From Candidatus Methylomirabilis lanthanidiphila (lineage in GTDB: Bacteria > Methylomirabilota > Methylomirabilia > Methylomirabilales > Methylomirabilaceae): DNA of 64,000 nt. The notes beneath the pieces are model-generated. The model made no database searches, was not told the DNA's origin, and saw nothing but the letters and a program-made list of their open reading frames with translations. Of this stretch, positions 28,792-37,924 are shown in pieces (position 1 is the stretch's first letter; every line of letters starts with the position of its first letter). Location: assembly GCA_902196205.1 (NCBI GenBank), contig CABIKM010000021.1, forward strand, positions 1-64,000. Reading direction: 5' to 3'. A program made the translations under genes and the position numbers.

Positions 28792-29757
28792 ATGGGGATT
28801 GTCATAGTCATCATCGGCATCGTCGTGCTGGCGGTGGCGCTCGTTGCGATGATGAGAAAATCTGCTCGAGAGGGTGCAGGCGCCTGGCTTGTGGAAAAGC
28901 CTTTGCGCGTCTGGTGGCTCCCATGCCTTATGGTGGCGTATTACAGTGTGTTGAGCGTAGCGGTCGATCAGTGGGATCTCGTACTCTTCACGCGGTTAGC
29001 CGCCTATTTCGGGTTGCCGACTTTATTGCTCTACCTGACCGGCCCAAAATCTGACGATACGTGTACCGGCAGAGACCTGGTGATTAATTTCGCCATCGTG
29101 CTGTGGATCTGGTTGCTGATTGAGTTGAAGATTGTCAATACGAATTGGCTTCGTATACAAATCGGCGGTACCAAGTCCACCGCTCTGCCGTTAGGCGTGT
29201 ACGCGGCCATTATTTATGCGCTGATCGCCCTTTCAGGATGGAGAAGATTCGATCTGAAGTGCGACCTGGCTTTTAAAAAGGCCGACCTGCTTCCGACGGC
29301 GGCCACCTTCGGTGTCCTGGGCATCACGCTGTTAACGATTACGCTTTTTACCGGGCTGGCCACATTGGGCATCGCCAAGGTGGTGCGGCTCAATCCTCTT
29401 GGAGCGCCCCTGATTATCGCTGTACCGGTGGCAATATTGGTCGCGGCTCCGATGATCTTTGTCAGTATCGGCGTGGTGGAAGAAATACTGTTTCGCGGCG
29501 CGATTCAGAATCTGCTCCGACATCGCCTGAAGCCGGTCTGCGCGCTGGTTGTTGCGTCTCTCATATTCGGGCTGGCACATGTGAATAAAAGAGCGTTAGG
29601 GTTTGACGTCCCGAACTGGCCCTACGCTGGAGTAGCCGCGCTTGCCGGTCTCGGATATGGGTTTGTGTTCTGGAGAACCAATTCCATCATCGCATCGGCG
29701 ACGGTCCACGCCATGGTCGATGCGATGTGGGTCCTCTTTCTGAGGGGTGGAAAGTGA
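28792..29757 (+). CDS. CPBP-family intramembrane glutamic protease
   Basis: This 321-residue membrane protein has about eight helices. The CPBP/Rce1-like active site is EE at residues 230-231 with R235 (VVEEILFRG) and FGLAHVNK with H263. Related proteins cleave membrane peptides or process prenylated or bacteriocin substrates; the substrate here is unknown. It is transcribed away from lptF and has its own strong promoter. The reading frame stays open past the stop into the sialidase-like remnant. Confidence 0.85.
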   Translation: MGIVIVIIGIVVLAVALVAMMRKSAREGAGAWLVEKPLRVWWLPCLMVAYYSVLSVAVDQWDLVLFTRLAAYFGLPTLLLYLTGPKSDDTCTGRDLVINFAIVLWIWLLIELKIVNTNWLRIQIGGTKSTALPLGVYAAIIYALIALSGWRRFDLKCDLAFKKADLLPTAATFGVLGITLLTITLFTGLATLGIAKVVRLNPLGAPLIIAVPVAILVAAPMIFVSIGVVEEILFRGAIQNLLRHRLKPVCALVVASLIFGLAHVNKRALGFDVPNWPYAGVAALAGLGYGFVFWRTNSIIASATVHAMVDAMWVLFLRGGK

Positions 29758-29820
29758 GCTACCGGTCCGCGGGGCCGGTACATACAGGAACCAAAATCCA
29801 GGAGAAAGATACTCTCGGGT

Positions 29821-30567
29821 TCCGCTCTTAACCTGATCAATCTAGCCGAGCGGTGGGACCGGATCGAACCGCGCCTGCAGCCGGCGCGGCCGATGCCCGC
29901 CTCCTCGGATCGACCGATCCTGCCGCCTGACGCGCGAGAGACCTTGACGGATCGGGTCCTGGCTCCCACGTTGGTGTCGAATACAAGTACAGATGTGTTG
30001 TCCTCCCGCTTTACAGGGTTTACCCAGAGTGAAACGTCGACCGCCTAGTGTGGGAACAACGTGGTGGTGGGCTTTAATGACACGGGCAGTTATCTGCAAA
30101 CATTCTTTACACCATTAGGGCTGAGCTTAAACGGGGTCGCCCGCTCGACCAATAAAGGGAGTTCGTTCACCGGCTTGGGCTACCCGAACCCGGGGCCGGT
30201 TTTTTCCGATTTTCTCGCGGGAGACCCGGTCGTAGTGTGTAGCGATCCGAATACCTTTTACTATGCGTCGCTATTCGAAAGGACGGCAACAAGCGATATC
30301 TCGGTTTCGAAGTCGATCGACGGAGGGGCGACCTTCGGCAATCCGATTTCAGTGGCCGGTAAGGATGCCGGAATCAGTTGGAGCAATAAGAAGATTACTA
30401 AGACAAATTTCCCGGCGGTTCCGGGCCAGGACGCCAAGTTTAGCCGTACCTACATGGGGGACTATGATAGCCCGGCCATTGACTTTACCCATGCGAATGG
30501 CGGGTTTGTCGGCGCCTGGGGGGATAACTCCCTCGGCAACCCCGATGTCAAGGTTGGGAAGTGTTAA
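29821..30567 (+). pseudogene. Broken sialidase/BNR-repeat-like gene with an amber codon
   Basis: A single frame reads from at least 29821 to TAA 30565-30567, apart from TAG at 30046-30048. Upstream it encodes TLVSNTSTDVLSSRF and TQSETSTA; after the TAG it continues CGNNVVVGFNDTGS. Downstream are GVARSTNKGSSFT and SKSIDGGATFG, Asp-box-like repeats of BNR/sialidase-type beta-propellers. The position of the stop suits a lost Trp (TGG to TAG). The piece from 30061 could be an independent short protein, but no signal peptide or ribosome-binding site supports that. The 5' end is not defined. Confidence 0.65.
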
Positions 30568-31081
30568 GGGTGAGCTCGACAGGAGGCGATAACGGCGGCG
30601 AGGATGTCGGCTTCAAGGCGGCCGGTTGAGGAGAGAAGCCACCAAGACGAGGGCCGCATAAGGGGCCGATCGCTCTCGCCGTGCCCAAGAATTCTGGCGG
30701 TTGCCCGAACGTGGGTTCCTCCTGACTCGCCTGAGACAAGCGCGATGGTAAGCTGGCAGGTTCCCTTCCTCTACAGGATTGCCGCCCCCGCACGATCGGT
30801 GACGGCATCCTGTAGAGGATTTCTGGGCCGACGCGCCGCAACCCTGCCATAATCAAGCCCTGTTCTTCGTCAATACGAATAATCGACTCCCCTTGGCCGG
30901 TGATGACCGCCTGCGCACACCTCAGGGTAGGCAACAGGGGACGATCCACGTCGATCGTCAGCCCGGTCGAGGCCAATGTTGCCAAGAGTAGAAATCCCAC
31001 CATTGACATTGCTTTGCCGCCGCGGTTGTGTAACCCTTTTGCCTTCTTCTTCAGGTTAGTGTGTTCGAGCTTCGAAGTCAA
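30548..31081 (-). CDS. Possible small secreted protein, unrecognised
   Basis: The frame gives up to 177 residues. A start at 31009 would give MSMVGFLLLATLASTG, which looks like a signal peptide. The rest resembles no family I know and includes a strong DNA hairpin (30768-30818) within its codons, so the C-terminal half may be non-coding. No good ribosome-binding site was found. The 626-bp gap from 30568 to 31194 otherwise shows only that hairpin and the palindrome at 31134. Confidence 0.3.
   Translation of the reverse strand: MTSKLEHTNLKKKAKGLHNRGGKAMSMVGFLLLATLASTGLTIDVDRPLLPTLRCAQAVITGQGESIIRIDEEQGLIMAGLRRVGPEILYRMPSPIVRGRQSCRGREPASLPSRLSQASQEEPTFGQPPEFLGTARAIGPLCGPRLGGFSPQPAALKPTSSPPLSPPVELTLNTSQP
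30768..30818. other. Long inverted repeat (hairpin)
   Basis: CCTCTACAGGAT (30768-30779) pairs perfectly with ATCCTGTAGAGG (30807-30818), extended by GCCG/CGGC past a one-base bulge. The loop is 18 bases. No T-run follows on either strand, so a simple terminator is unlikely. Confidence 0.65.
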
Positions 31082-31133
31082 ATCCGCTCAGGTAAAGATT
31101 CCCCCTGTAATCGATAATCGTGTTCTGTGTTAA

Positions 31134-31146
31134 GATACACTGTATC
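31134..31146. promoter_or_regulatory. Palindrome upstream of comEC
   Basis: GATACA-C-TGTATC (31134-31146) is a perfect palindrome with one central base, about 50 bp before the comEC GTG and within a TTAAGATAC-containing AT-rich stretch. It could be an operator for competence control. No matching site was noticed before comF. Confidence 0.35.
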
Positions 31147-31194
31147 CAGTTCATTTCTATCATTCTCTGAGCGGAAGGCAAGGTTGGGGGAAAC

Positions 31195-33675
31195 GTGAGT
31201 GAAGGGAGACCCGGTACCGTATTAAGAACGCAAGGCGCCCATTCGTGCCCGGAGATCGACGGATTGCGCCGTCCGCTTGTACCGCTGGTCGTCGCGTTTC
31301 TTCTGGGCGTTATGGCGGCGCGTCTGCTGCAGGTTCCGGCGCCGGTCTGGTTACTGATCGGACTTGCCGCCGCCGGCCTCGCCCTGCTGAACGCCGTGTA
31401 CTGCCGGCTTCGCGTTGCGGGCGCCTGCCTTCTGGTCCTGTTCTTTTCGCTCGGCGCGGGTCGCCTCGGAGTCGAGCCCTACCTCCTTCCCTCGCACCAC
31501 ATCGATCGTGTGCCCGACGAGCTCCTGGATCAGCCGCTCCTGATCGAGGGGGTGGTGGCCTCGTCCAGCGATACCCTGACGATTGATGCCTGGGGCGCTG
31601 AGGATGAGGGGCGACGGGTTCGTTTCCTGCTCGATCTACGGACCCTGTGGCTGGCTGGGCGGGAAGTTGAGGTCGCCGGACGCGCGCGTCTGACCCTGCT
31701 TGGCCAAGAGATTGTGCCTGTCTATGGGGAGCGCCTTCGCGGGGTGTTCAAGCTTCGCCGGCCGCGAGGATACAGGAACCCCGGCGGGTTCGATTATCCG
31801 CTGTATCTCAAAAGCCGGGACGTGACCCTTGAAGGGTGGGCGGGCGAGGCTTCTCCTGTCGAGCGGCGAGGAACAGGCGAGGGAAGTCCGGCGCTGACCC
31901 CGGCATATACGCTTCGCAGCCGGCTGATTCAGGCGGTCATCAGCCGGTTGCCGCCGGATCAGGCATCCCTGCTTGTGGCCATGACACTCGGGGAGCGGAC
32001 CGGCATTCCGAGGCCAATCACCGAGGCGTTTACGGGATCCGGTACCTATCATATCCTGGCTATTTCCGGTTTGAATGTCAGCCTGCTTGCCGCCGCGCTG
32101 TTTGTGCTGTTGAAGGCCGTCCGTGTCCCGCTGCGCCTGAGCGCGCTGCTTTCAATGGGCCTCATTACGTTGTATGCGGTCCTCGCAGGCGGGAGCGCAT
32201 CGGTCATCAGGGCGGCAGTGATGGCCGATGTCTACCTGCTGGGATTGGTCATTGATCGGGAGGCCGATTCGCTCAATACCCTCGCCCTCTCCACCCTCGG
32301 GCTGCTCCTTTGGCAACCGCTGTTTCTGTTCGACGTCGGGTTTCAACTGACCTTCGTCGCCACCGTGGCGATTTTGGTCGCGGTCGATCGGCTACCGTCG
32401 GCTTCACTGTCGGTACCGTGGCGATGGATTGCGACATCCTTAGCACTGTCCATTGCCGCGTTCTTCGGAACCGCCCCGATTCTCGCCTCGGCCTTCCATC
32501 GGATTTCGCCGATCGGTATCCTGGCCAACCTGCCGATCGTGCCCTTGAGTGGTCTACTGACTGGGGCAGGAATGCTGTTCGCTGTCTTGGCGGCGGTCGT
32601 CCCCTGGTCCCTGGGATGGTTTGCCGTACTCATCGGGTGGTTGATCGATCTGCTGGTGGGCCTCGCCGGATGGTTCGCGCGACTGCCGTTTGCGTCGGTT
32701 CAGCTTTTTCCTCCCTCCGCGCCGATGGTCATCTGTTACTATCTGGCCTTGGGAGCGGCGATAGCAGCTGTGGGCCGCCGGTGGCTCAGATGGATCGCGT
32801 GCGCGGCCGCCCTCACCCTTGTCATTCTGGTGACTGTTCGCCTGCTGCCTATCTTTCAGAACGGCCAACTACGGATGACTGTACTCGACGTCGGACAAGG
32901 CGACGGCATTGTTCTGGAACTCCCCGGACGGCGAACCATCCTGATCGACGGCGGCGGTCTGTTTGATGATCGGTTTGATATCGGGGAGCAGGTGGTGGTG
33001 CCGTTCCTGCGTTCACGCTGGATCGGCCACCTGGATGTTGTGGTGCTCTCCCATCCGCATCCGGATCACCTGAACGGCCTGCAGGCCGTTCTCCGCCACT
33101 TCACGGTTGACCAGGTCTGGGATAGCGGCCAGCGGGCCGCCATGCCGTCCTATGTGTGGTTTGAAGAGGTATTGCGCGACAGGCGGATCCCCCACAAGAT
33201 CGTGCATGATGGGTATCGGACCTCCGAGTTTTCGCCGGTGCAGGTTGCGGTACTCCACCCGTCGAACCCGATGCTCTCCGGCTCACCCCGCGGCCATTTC
33301 TCCGATGTCAACAGCAACTCGCTGGTCCTGGCGGTGAAGTACGGTACCGTGACGTTCTTGTTGCCTGGTGACATTGAGCAGGAGGCGGAACGGCTGCTGC
33401 TCGAACAGGGAGCGGATCTGCAGGCGCAGGTGCTGAAGGTGCCGCATCATGGAGGCAGAACCAGCAGCAGCGAGCCGTTCCTGGCGCGCGTCCATCCGAG
33501 GGTCGCAGTAGTTTCGGCCGGCTATCGGAATCGCTTCAGACATCCGCATCAGGAGGCATTGGACCGGTACCGCGCGAGCGGCGTTGATCTGTACAGGACC
33601 GACCTGGACGGCGCCGTCACCATCTCGACCGACGGAGCGACCATTGGCGTAAAGACTATGCGAGAATCAAGGTAG
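31195..33675 (+). CDS. comEC: ComEC/Rec2 DNA-uptake channel protein
   Basis: The protein moves single-stranded DNA across the inner membrane in natural transformation. The 826 residues contain an N-terminal DUF4131-like region with two helices, a central competence domain with many helices (AISGLNVSLLAAALF, GGSASVIRAAVMAD), and a C-terminal metallo-beta-lactamase-like domain. The last has DVGQGDGIVLEL, LSHPHPDHLNG and KVPHHGGRTSSS. All three domains are intact. GTG 31195 follows GTTGGGGG. comF also occurs at 46001, so transformation may be functional. Confidence 0.93.
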   Translation: MSEGRPGTVLRTQGAHSCPEIDGLRRPLVPLVVAFLLGVMAARLLQVPAPVWLLIGLAAAGLALLNAVYCRLRVAGACLLVLFFSLGAGRLGVEPYLLPSHHIDRVPDELLDQPLLIEGVVASSSDTLTIDAWGAEDEGRRVRFLLDLRTLWLAGREVEVAGRARLTLLGQEIVPVYGERLRGVFKLRRPRGYRNPGGFDYPLYLKSRDVTLEGWAGEASPVERRGTGEGSPALTPAYTLRSRLIQAVISRLPPDQASLLVAMTLGERTGIPRPITEAFTGSGTYHILAISGLNVSLLAAALFVLLKAVRVPLRLSALLSMGLITLYAVLAGGSASVIRAAVMADVYLLGLVIDREADSLNTLALSTLGLLLWQPLFLFDVGFQLTFVATVAILVAVDRLPSASLSVPWRWIATSLALSIAAFFGTAPILASAFHRISPIGILANLPIVPLSGLLTGAGMLFAVLAAVVPWSLGWFAVLIGWLIDLLVGLAGWFARLPFASVQLFPPSAPMVICYYLALGAAIAAVGRRWLRWIACAAALTLVILVTVRLLPIFQNGQLRMTVLDVGQGDGIVLELPGRRTILIDGGGLFDDRFDIGEQVVVPFLRSRWIGHLDVVVLSHPHPDHLNGLQAVLRHFTVDQVWDSGQRAAMPSYVWFEEVLRDRRIPHKIVHDGYRTSEFSPVQVAVLHPSNPMLSGSPRGHFSDVNSNSLVLAVKYGTVTFLLPGDIEQEAERLLLEQGADLQAQVLKVPHHGGRTSSSEPFLARVHPRVAVVSAGYRNRFRHPHQEALDRYRASGVDLYRTDLDGAVTISTDGATIGVKTMRESR

Positions 33676-33677
33676 TG

Positions 33678-33756
33678 GGTTTCAAGGACTAAGTGTCGCG
33701 TTTCGCGTTACGAGTTTCGAGGAACCCGAAATCCGGAACTCGAAACCCTAAACCTC
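33678..33756. repeat. Heptad array, family C
   Basis: GTTTCGC/GTTACGA/GTTTCGA units after comEC are followed by complementary CCCGAAA and CTCGAAA units ending near 33756. Confidence 0.75.
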
Positions 33757-33771
33757 GCCCGGGGAAAGCGT

Positions 33772-33800
33772 TTGACAAAGCTATAGGCCTATGTTAAGAG
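33772..33800 (+). promoter_or_regulatory. Candidate xseA promoter
   Basis: TTGACA at 33772-33777 lies 17 bp before a weak TAAGAG (33795-33800). Transcription would begin close to the ATG at 33807, so the message would have almost no leader. The -10 match is poor. Confidence 0.4.
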
Positions 33801-33806
33801 AGCCGC

Positions 33807-35027
33807 ATGACCGCCCTGCAGCCGCCAAAGATCTACACCGTCAGCGACTTGACCGCCGAGATTCGCGCTCTTCTTGAGGATTCGTTCTCCGGAATCTGGG
33901 TGCAGGGAGAACTGTCCAATGTCCACCAGCACTCATCCGGGCACATGTACTTCAGTCTCAAAGACGAGGAAAGTCAGATCCGGGCAGTGATGTTCCGGAT
34001 GCAGAACCGGCAACTCAGATTTCAGCCAAAGGACGGGCTGGCGGTGTTGGTGCACGGCGCGCTCAGCGTCTATGAGCGTCGCGGCGACTATCAGATCGTT
34101 GCGGAATACATGGAACCGAAAGGCCTGGGCGCCCTGCAACTGGCCTTCGAGCAGCTTAAGGACAAGCTGCGCGCGGAGGGGCTGTTTGACGATGCCAGAA
34201 AACGGCCGATCCCGTTGTTGCCGAGGCGGATCGGGGTCATTACGTCGCCGACCGGGGCGGCCATTCGTGATATCCTCCATGTACTCCGACGGCGATTCGT
34301 CGGCGTCGACGTGCTGATCTATCCGGCGACGGTGCAAGGCGATCAAGCAGCTACGCAGATCGTCGAGGCGCTCGGCGAGTTGAATCGACGAGGCGGGCTG
34401 GACGTGGTGATTATCGCCAGGGGCGGCGGCTCGATCGAGGACTTGCAGGCCTTCAATGAAGAGACAGTCGCAAGGGCGATCGCGGCCTCCAGGATCCCGG
34501 TCATCTCGGGCATCGGCCATGAGGTCGATTACACCATTGCCGATTTCGTAGCCGACCTGCGGGCTCCCACGCCCTCTGCCGCCGCGGAGTTGGTGATCGC
34601 CAAGCAGGACGAGCTGGCACAGCGGCTTGACGACCTTCAGGCGCGGATGACCGGCGTCATGCGGTCGAGACTGCACGGATTGAGGGTTCGGATGAGCGGG
34701 TTGGATCGTCATCTTCGACTGCTGAATCCGGTCGAGCGGGTTCAAATACAGCGGCGTCGTCTGACAGAGCTGGTGAAGGATTTGACCGGCTGGACCGATC
34801 GACGGCTGGCGTTGCTCCAAGGTGAGCTGAAGGCTGTGGTCGGCAAGCTTGATTCGTTAAGCCCCTTGGCCATCCTAAGTCGAGGCTACAGCATCTGTCT
34901 TCGTGTGTCTGATCAGGAGATTGTAAAAGACAGTTCAGTAGTCGTTGCGGGCGACCTTGTGGAGGTACGCCTCCATCGTGGTCGGTTACGGTGCGACGTG
35001 CGTGAGGTCCAGAGGCAGGAAGGATAG
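33807..35027 (+). CDS. xseA: Exodeoxyribonuclease VII large subunit
   Basis: Catalytic subunit of ExoVII, which degrades single-stranded DNA in repair. The 406-residue protein has an N-terminal OB-fold (YTVSDLTAEIRALLE, GHMYFSLKDEESQIRAVMF) and the catalytic domain with RIGVITSPTGAAIRD and ARGGGSIEDLQAFNEE, then GHEVDYTIADFVADLRAPTPSAAAE. A coiled-coil region and a C-terminal segment with SRGYSI follow. Length is slightly under 450, as in many bacteria. The small subunit follows after 2 bp. Confidence 0.95.
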   Translation: MTALQPPKIYTVSDLTAEIRALLEDSFSGIWVQGELSNVHQHSSGHMYFSLKDEESQIRAVMFRMQNRQLRFQPKDGLAVLVHGALSVYERRGDYQIVAEYMEPKGLGALQLAFEQLKDKLRAEGLFDDARKRPIPLLPRRIGVITSPTGAAIRDILHVLRRRFVGVDVLIYPATVQGDQAATQIVEALGELNRRGGLDVVIIARGGGSIEDLQAFNEETVARAIAASRIPVISGIGHEVDYTIADFVADLRAPTPSAAAELVIAKQDELAQRLDDLQARMTGVMRSRLHGLRVRMSGLDRHLRLLNPVERVQIQRRRLTELVKDLTGWTDRRLALLQGELKAVVGKLDSLSPLAILSRGYSICLRVSDQEIVKDSSVVVAGDLVEVRLHRGRLRCDVREVQRQEG

Positions 35028-35029
35028 GG

Positions 35030-35284
35030 ATGGATACGGAAGAGGTTCCATTCGAAGAGGCGCTTAAACAGCTTGAGGTGGTTGTCTCCCGACTCGAGCG
35101 TGGGGACCTCCCGCTTGAGCAGGCCCTCTCGGTCTTCGAGGAGGGGGTTCGGCTGACCAGGTTATGTTCAGCGCGATTGACTGAGGTCGAGCGCCGGGTC
35201 AATATCCTGACGCGCAGCGTCGAGTCGGTATCCGGTGAACTGGAAGAACGGCCGTTTGAGGACGAGGGTGAGGAAGAGCTGTGA
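35030..35284 (+). CDS. xseB: Exodeoxyribonuclease VII small subunit
   Basis: The 84-residue protein has the XseB pattern FEEALKQLEVVVSRLERGDLPLEQAL, two helices that dock on XseA. It begins 2 bp after xseA, so the two are translated together. The acidic tail (EDEGEEEL) is common in the family. The order xseA-xseB-ispA is widely conserved. Confidence 0.93.
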   Translation: MDTEEVPFEEALKQLEVVVSRLERGDLPLEQALSVFEEGVRLTRLCSARLTEVERRVNILTRSVESVSGELEERPFEDEGEEEL

Positions 35285-35294
35285 GGGGGCAATC

Positions 35295-36194
35295 GTGACG
35301 CCGAATGAGCTGGAACGGTATCTGGAGGATCGGCGGGTCCTCGTCGATGAGGCGCTGGAGCAGCATCTTCCAGGAGTAAGTGAGCCCCCGAAGGAGATCC
35401 ATGAGGCGGTTCGCTATAGTGTCTTTGCGGGGGGCAAACGGCTGCGACCGATCCTGGTCCTGGCGGCGGCAGAGGCGGCGGGCGGACAGATTGAACAGGC
35501 GCTGGCCGCGGCCGCCGCGGTCGAGATGATCCATACCTATTCCCTGATTCACGACGATCTGCCGGCCATGGATGACGACGACTTCCGTCGCGGGCGACCG
35601 ACCTGCCACAAGGTCTACGGCGAGGCGATGGCGATCCTGGCAGGAGACGCGCTGCTGACCCAGGCGTTCATCCTTCTGTCGGCAGAGATAGCGCCAGTTG
35701 ACAAGAATCCGGAAGCCCGTCTCAGGGTGATTCAGGAGATTGCTATGGCTGCCGGCAGCAAGGGGATGGTCGGCGGTCAAGTTGTAGACATGCTGCATGA
35801 GGATCGAGAGATAGATTTGTCGACACTGCAGTATCTGCACGCCCACAAGACCGGCGCCCTGATTCGAGGCTGCCTGCGGATGGGCGGGATTCTTGCGTCA
35901 GCCGGGCCGGAGCAACTAGACGCTCTTACAGGGTACGGCGAGCGGATCGGACTGGCCTTTCAAATCGTCGATGACATCCTGGATCTGGAGGGAAGCCTGG
36001 AAGCGCTTGGGAAGTCGGCCGGAAGCGATCTTCGCAAGAAGAAGGCGACGTTCCCGGCCCTGCTGGGGATCGAGGAGTCGCGGCGATGGGCCCATCGCCT
36101 GGTGGCGGAGGCGAAACAGGGCCTCGTCATCTTTGGCGATCGCGGAATCGTGTTGGGTGCCATTGCAGATTTTGTCGTGATGCGGCGGAGGTGA
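35295..36194 (+). CDS. ispA: Geranylgeranyl/farnesyl diphosphate synthase
   Basis: This prenyltransferase makes C15 or C20 isoprenoid diphosphate, precursor of undecaprenol and quinones. The 299-residue protein has GGKRLRPIL, the first Asp-rich motif in HDDLPAMDDDDFRRG and the second in QIVDDILD. GTG 35295 has GAGGGGG upstream; the longer in-frame start at 35235 overlaps xseB. Chain length cannot be settled from the residues before the first motif. Confidence 0.93.
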   Translation: MTPNELERYLEDRRVLVDEALEQHLPGVSEPPKEIHEAVRYSVFAGGKRLRPILVLAAAEAAGGQIEQALAAAAAVEMIHTYSLIHDDLPAMDDDDFRRGRPTCHKVYGEAMAILAGDALLTQAFILLSAEIAPVDKNPEARLRVIQEIAMAAGSKGMVGGQVVDMLHEDREIDLSTLQYLHAHKTGALIRGCLRMGGILASAGPEQLDALTGYGERIGLAFQIVDDILDLEGSLEALGKSAGSDLRKKKATFPALLGIEESRRWAHRLVAEAKQGLVIFGDRGIVLGAIADFVVMRRR

Positions 36195-36200
36195 TGACGC

Positions 36201-37070
36201 ATGGCCGCTGTGAGCCGACGTCTACTCTCGGATTCCGACTGCCCGGTTACGAAAAAGGGCGGACGGATCCGGCTGGATCTCGCGATGCAGGCGCAAGGCC
36301 TGGCGGGGAGCCGCGAACGGGCCAGGGCGCTGATCCTGGCTGGCGTTGTGCTGGTAGACGGTCGGCTGGTGGACAAGGCAGGAACCTTGATAGCGTCGGA
36401 CGCGCGGATCAGTCTCATGGTTCCCGAGCACCCGTATGTCGGGCGCGGGGGCGTCAAGCTACAGGGCGCGCTGGAGCAGTTTGCTATCTCTGTCACCGGG
36501 CGCGTCTGCCTTGATCTCGGCGCATCGACAGGGGGATTTACCGACTGTCTGCTGCAGTACGGGGCTGCGCATGTCTATGCCGTTGATGTCGGGTACGGGC
36601 AACTCGACGTGAAACTCAGGGCCGATCCACGAGTGACCGTCATGGAACGGACCCACGCACTGACCCTTCTGCCGACCGACTTCCCGGATCGGCCGGATCT
36701 CGCCACCGTAGACCTGTCGTTTATCTCTCTTGCCTCGATCCTCCCGGTTGTTCCTTCGCTGCTTGCCGATTCCGGCGAGATCCTGGCGCTGATTAAACCG
36801 CAATTTGAGGTCGGGAAGGGTCATGTCGGAAAAGGGGGTGTGGTTCGCGACCCTGAGGCGCATCGGCTGGTCATCACAAAGATTGGCAGACGAGCTGTCG
36901 AACTGGGGCTCCGAATCCTTGGAGCTGCCCCCTCCTGCCTGCTCGGACCCAAAGGGAACCGCGAGTTCTTTATTTATCTGAGTACGATCGGGATAAGTAT
37001 TACGCCTGAGGAAGCGGCCGAACAGGCTGTAGGAGCCTGCCCTGAGCCCAGTCGAAGGGAGAGCGCATGA
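36201..37070 (+). CDS. tlyA: TlyA-type 2'-O-rRNA methyltransferase
   Basis: The 289-residue protein has an N-terminal S4 RNA-binding domain (RLDLAMQAQGLAGSRERARALI) and an FtsJ-like methyltransferase domain with CLDLGASTGGFTDCLLQ and the DLSFISL motif. Homologues methylate 16S and/or 23S rRNA. GGAGGTGATG precedes ATG 36201. The terminal CPEPSRR stretch is encoded by a common genomic repeat (37033-37060), an extension beyond the family end. The stop overlaps nadK by 4 bp. Confidence 0.93.
   Translation: MAAVSRRLLSDSDCPVTKKGGRIRLDLAMQAQGLAGSRERARALILAGVVLVDGRLVDKAGTLIASDARISLMVPEHPYVGRGGVKLQGALEQFAISVTGRVCLDLGASTGGFTDCLLQYGAAHVYAVDVGYGQLDVKLRADPRVTVMERTHALTLLPTDFPDRPDLATVDLSFISLASILPVVPSLLADSGEILALIKPQFEVGKGHVGKGGVVRDPEAHRLVITKIGRRAVELGLRILGAAPSCLLGPKGNREFFIYLSTIGISITPEEAAEQAVGACPEPSRRESA
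37033..37060. repeat. Short repeat encoding a PEPSRR tail at the tlyA 3' end
   Basis: CCTGCCCTGAGCCCAGTCGA with AGGG resembles a dispersed bacterial repeat often translated as PEPSRR. Only this copy is seen in the window, so the assignment rests on memory of other genomes. Confidence 0.5.
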
Positions 37071-37921
37071 AACGGATCGGCATCATCGCCAAGCTCCATA
37101 AGCCGGAGGCCAAGGCCATCCTCCAGGAGCTGCTGCCGTGGCTGATGGCCAGGGGTGTGGAAGCGGTTCCGGATGAAGAGACCGCTAAATTGGCCGGGAT
37201 GACCGGCGCTCAGCCGAAGCCTGATCTGCCGGGGCTTGTCGATCTCCTCCTGGTCCTGGGGGGAGATGGGACGCTTCTGTCGGTGGCGCGTCTGGCCGGG
37301 ACGCGTGACGTCCCCATCCTGGGCGTCAACCTTGGGGGTCTCGGGTTTTTGACCGAGGTCACGTTGGAGGAGATCTACTCAACCCTGGAGGCGGTGTTAC
37401 AGGGAACCTATGAGGTGACCCAGCGGATCCTGCTGACCGCGACGGTCTACCGGCAGGGGGAGCGAATCGCCGAGTATGTTGCGCTGAATGACGCGGTCAT
37501 CAACAAGGGCGTGCTGGCCCGGATGATCGAACTGGAGACCTACATCGACGGGCGATATGTCACGACCTTCCGCGCCGACGGTCTCATCCTGTCTACCCCG
37601 ACCGGTTCCACCGCCTACTGTCTGGCGGCCGGCGGGCCGATTGTCTACCCGACCCTTCGCGCGCTTGTTGTCGCGCCGATCTGCCCGCATACGCTTACCC
37701 TCCGTCCTATTGTCATCCCGGATACCGCAAAGATCGAGATCGTCCAGAACTCGACGGACGAGAATACCTGCCTGACCATGGACGGCCAAGTCGGGTTTAC
37801 ACTTCGCCACCGCGATGTGATCAAGGTCGTTCGCTCAGACCACACCATTACGCTGCTCAAGGCGCCCGCGAAAGACTACTTCCAAATCCTTCGCACCAAG
37901 CTACACTGGGGCGAGCGGTAG
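37067..37921 (+). CDS. nadK: NAD kinase
   Basis: The enzyme phosphorylates NAD to NADP. The 284-residue protein has the conserved GGDGTLLSVAR near residue 65, NLGGLGFLTE, and STPTGSTAYCLAAGGPI, the Gly-rich NAD site. Length and start are typical. It is coupled to tlyA by an ATGA overlap and precedes recN, a frequently conserved order. Confidence 0.95.
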   Translation: MKRIGIIAKLHKPEAKAILQELLPWLMARGVEAVPDEETAKLAGMTGAQPKPDLPGLVDLLLVLGGDGTLLSVARLAGTRDVPILGVNLGGLGFLTEVTLEEIYSTLEAVLQGTYEVTQRILLTATVYRQGERIAEYVALNDAVINKGVLARMIELETYIDGRYVTTFRADGLILSTPTGSTAYCLAAGGPIVYPTLRALVVAPICPHTLTLRPIVIPDTAKIEIVQNSTDENTCLTMDGQVGFTLRHRDVIKVVRSDHTITLLKAPAKDYFQILRTKLHWGER

Positions 37922-37924
37922 GCC

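Noticed and set aside
30046-30048. Amber codon as pyrrolysine or selenocysteine insertion
   Set aside because: No pyl genes or insertion element are visible, and selenocysteine uses UGA. A Trp-to-stop mutation is simpler.
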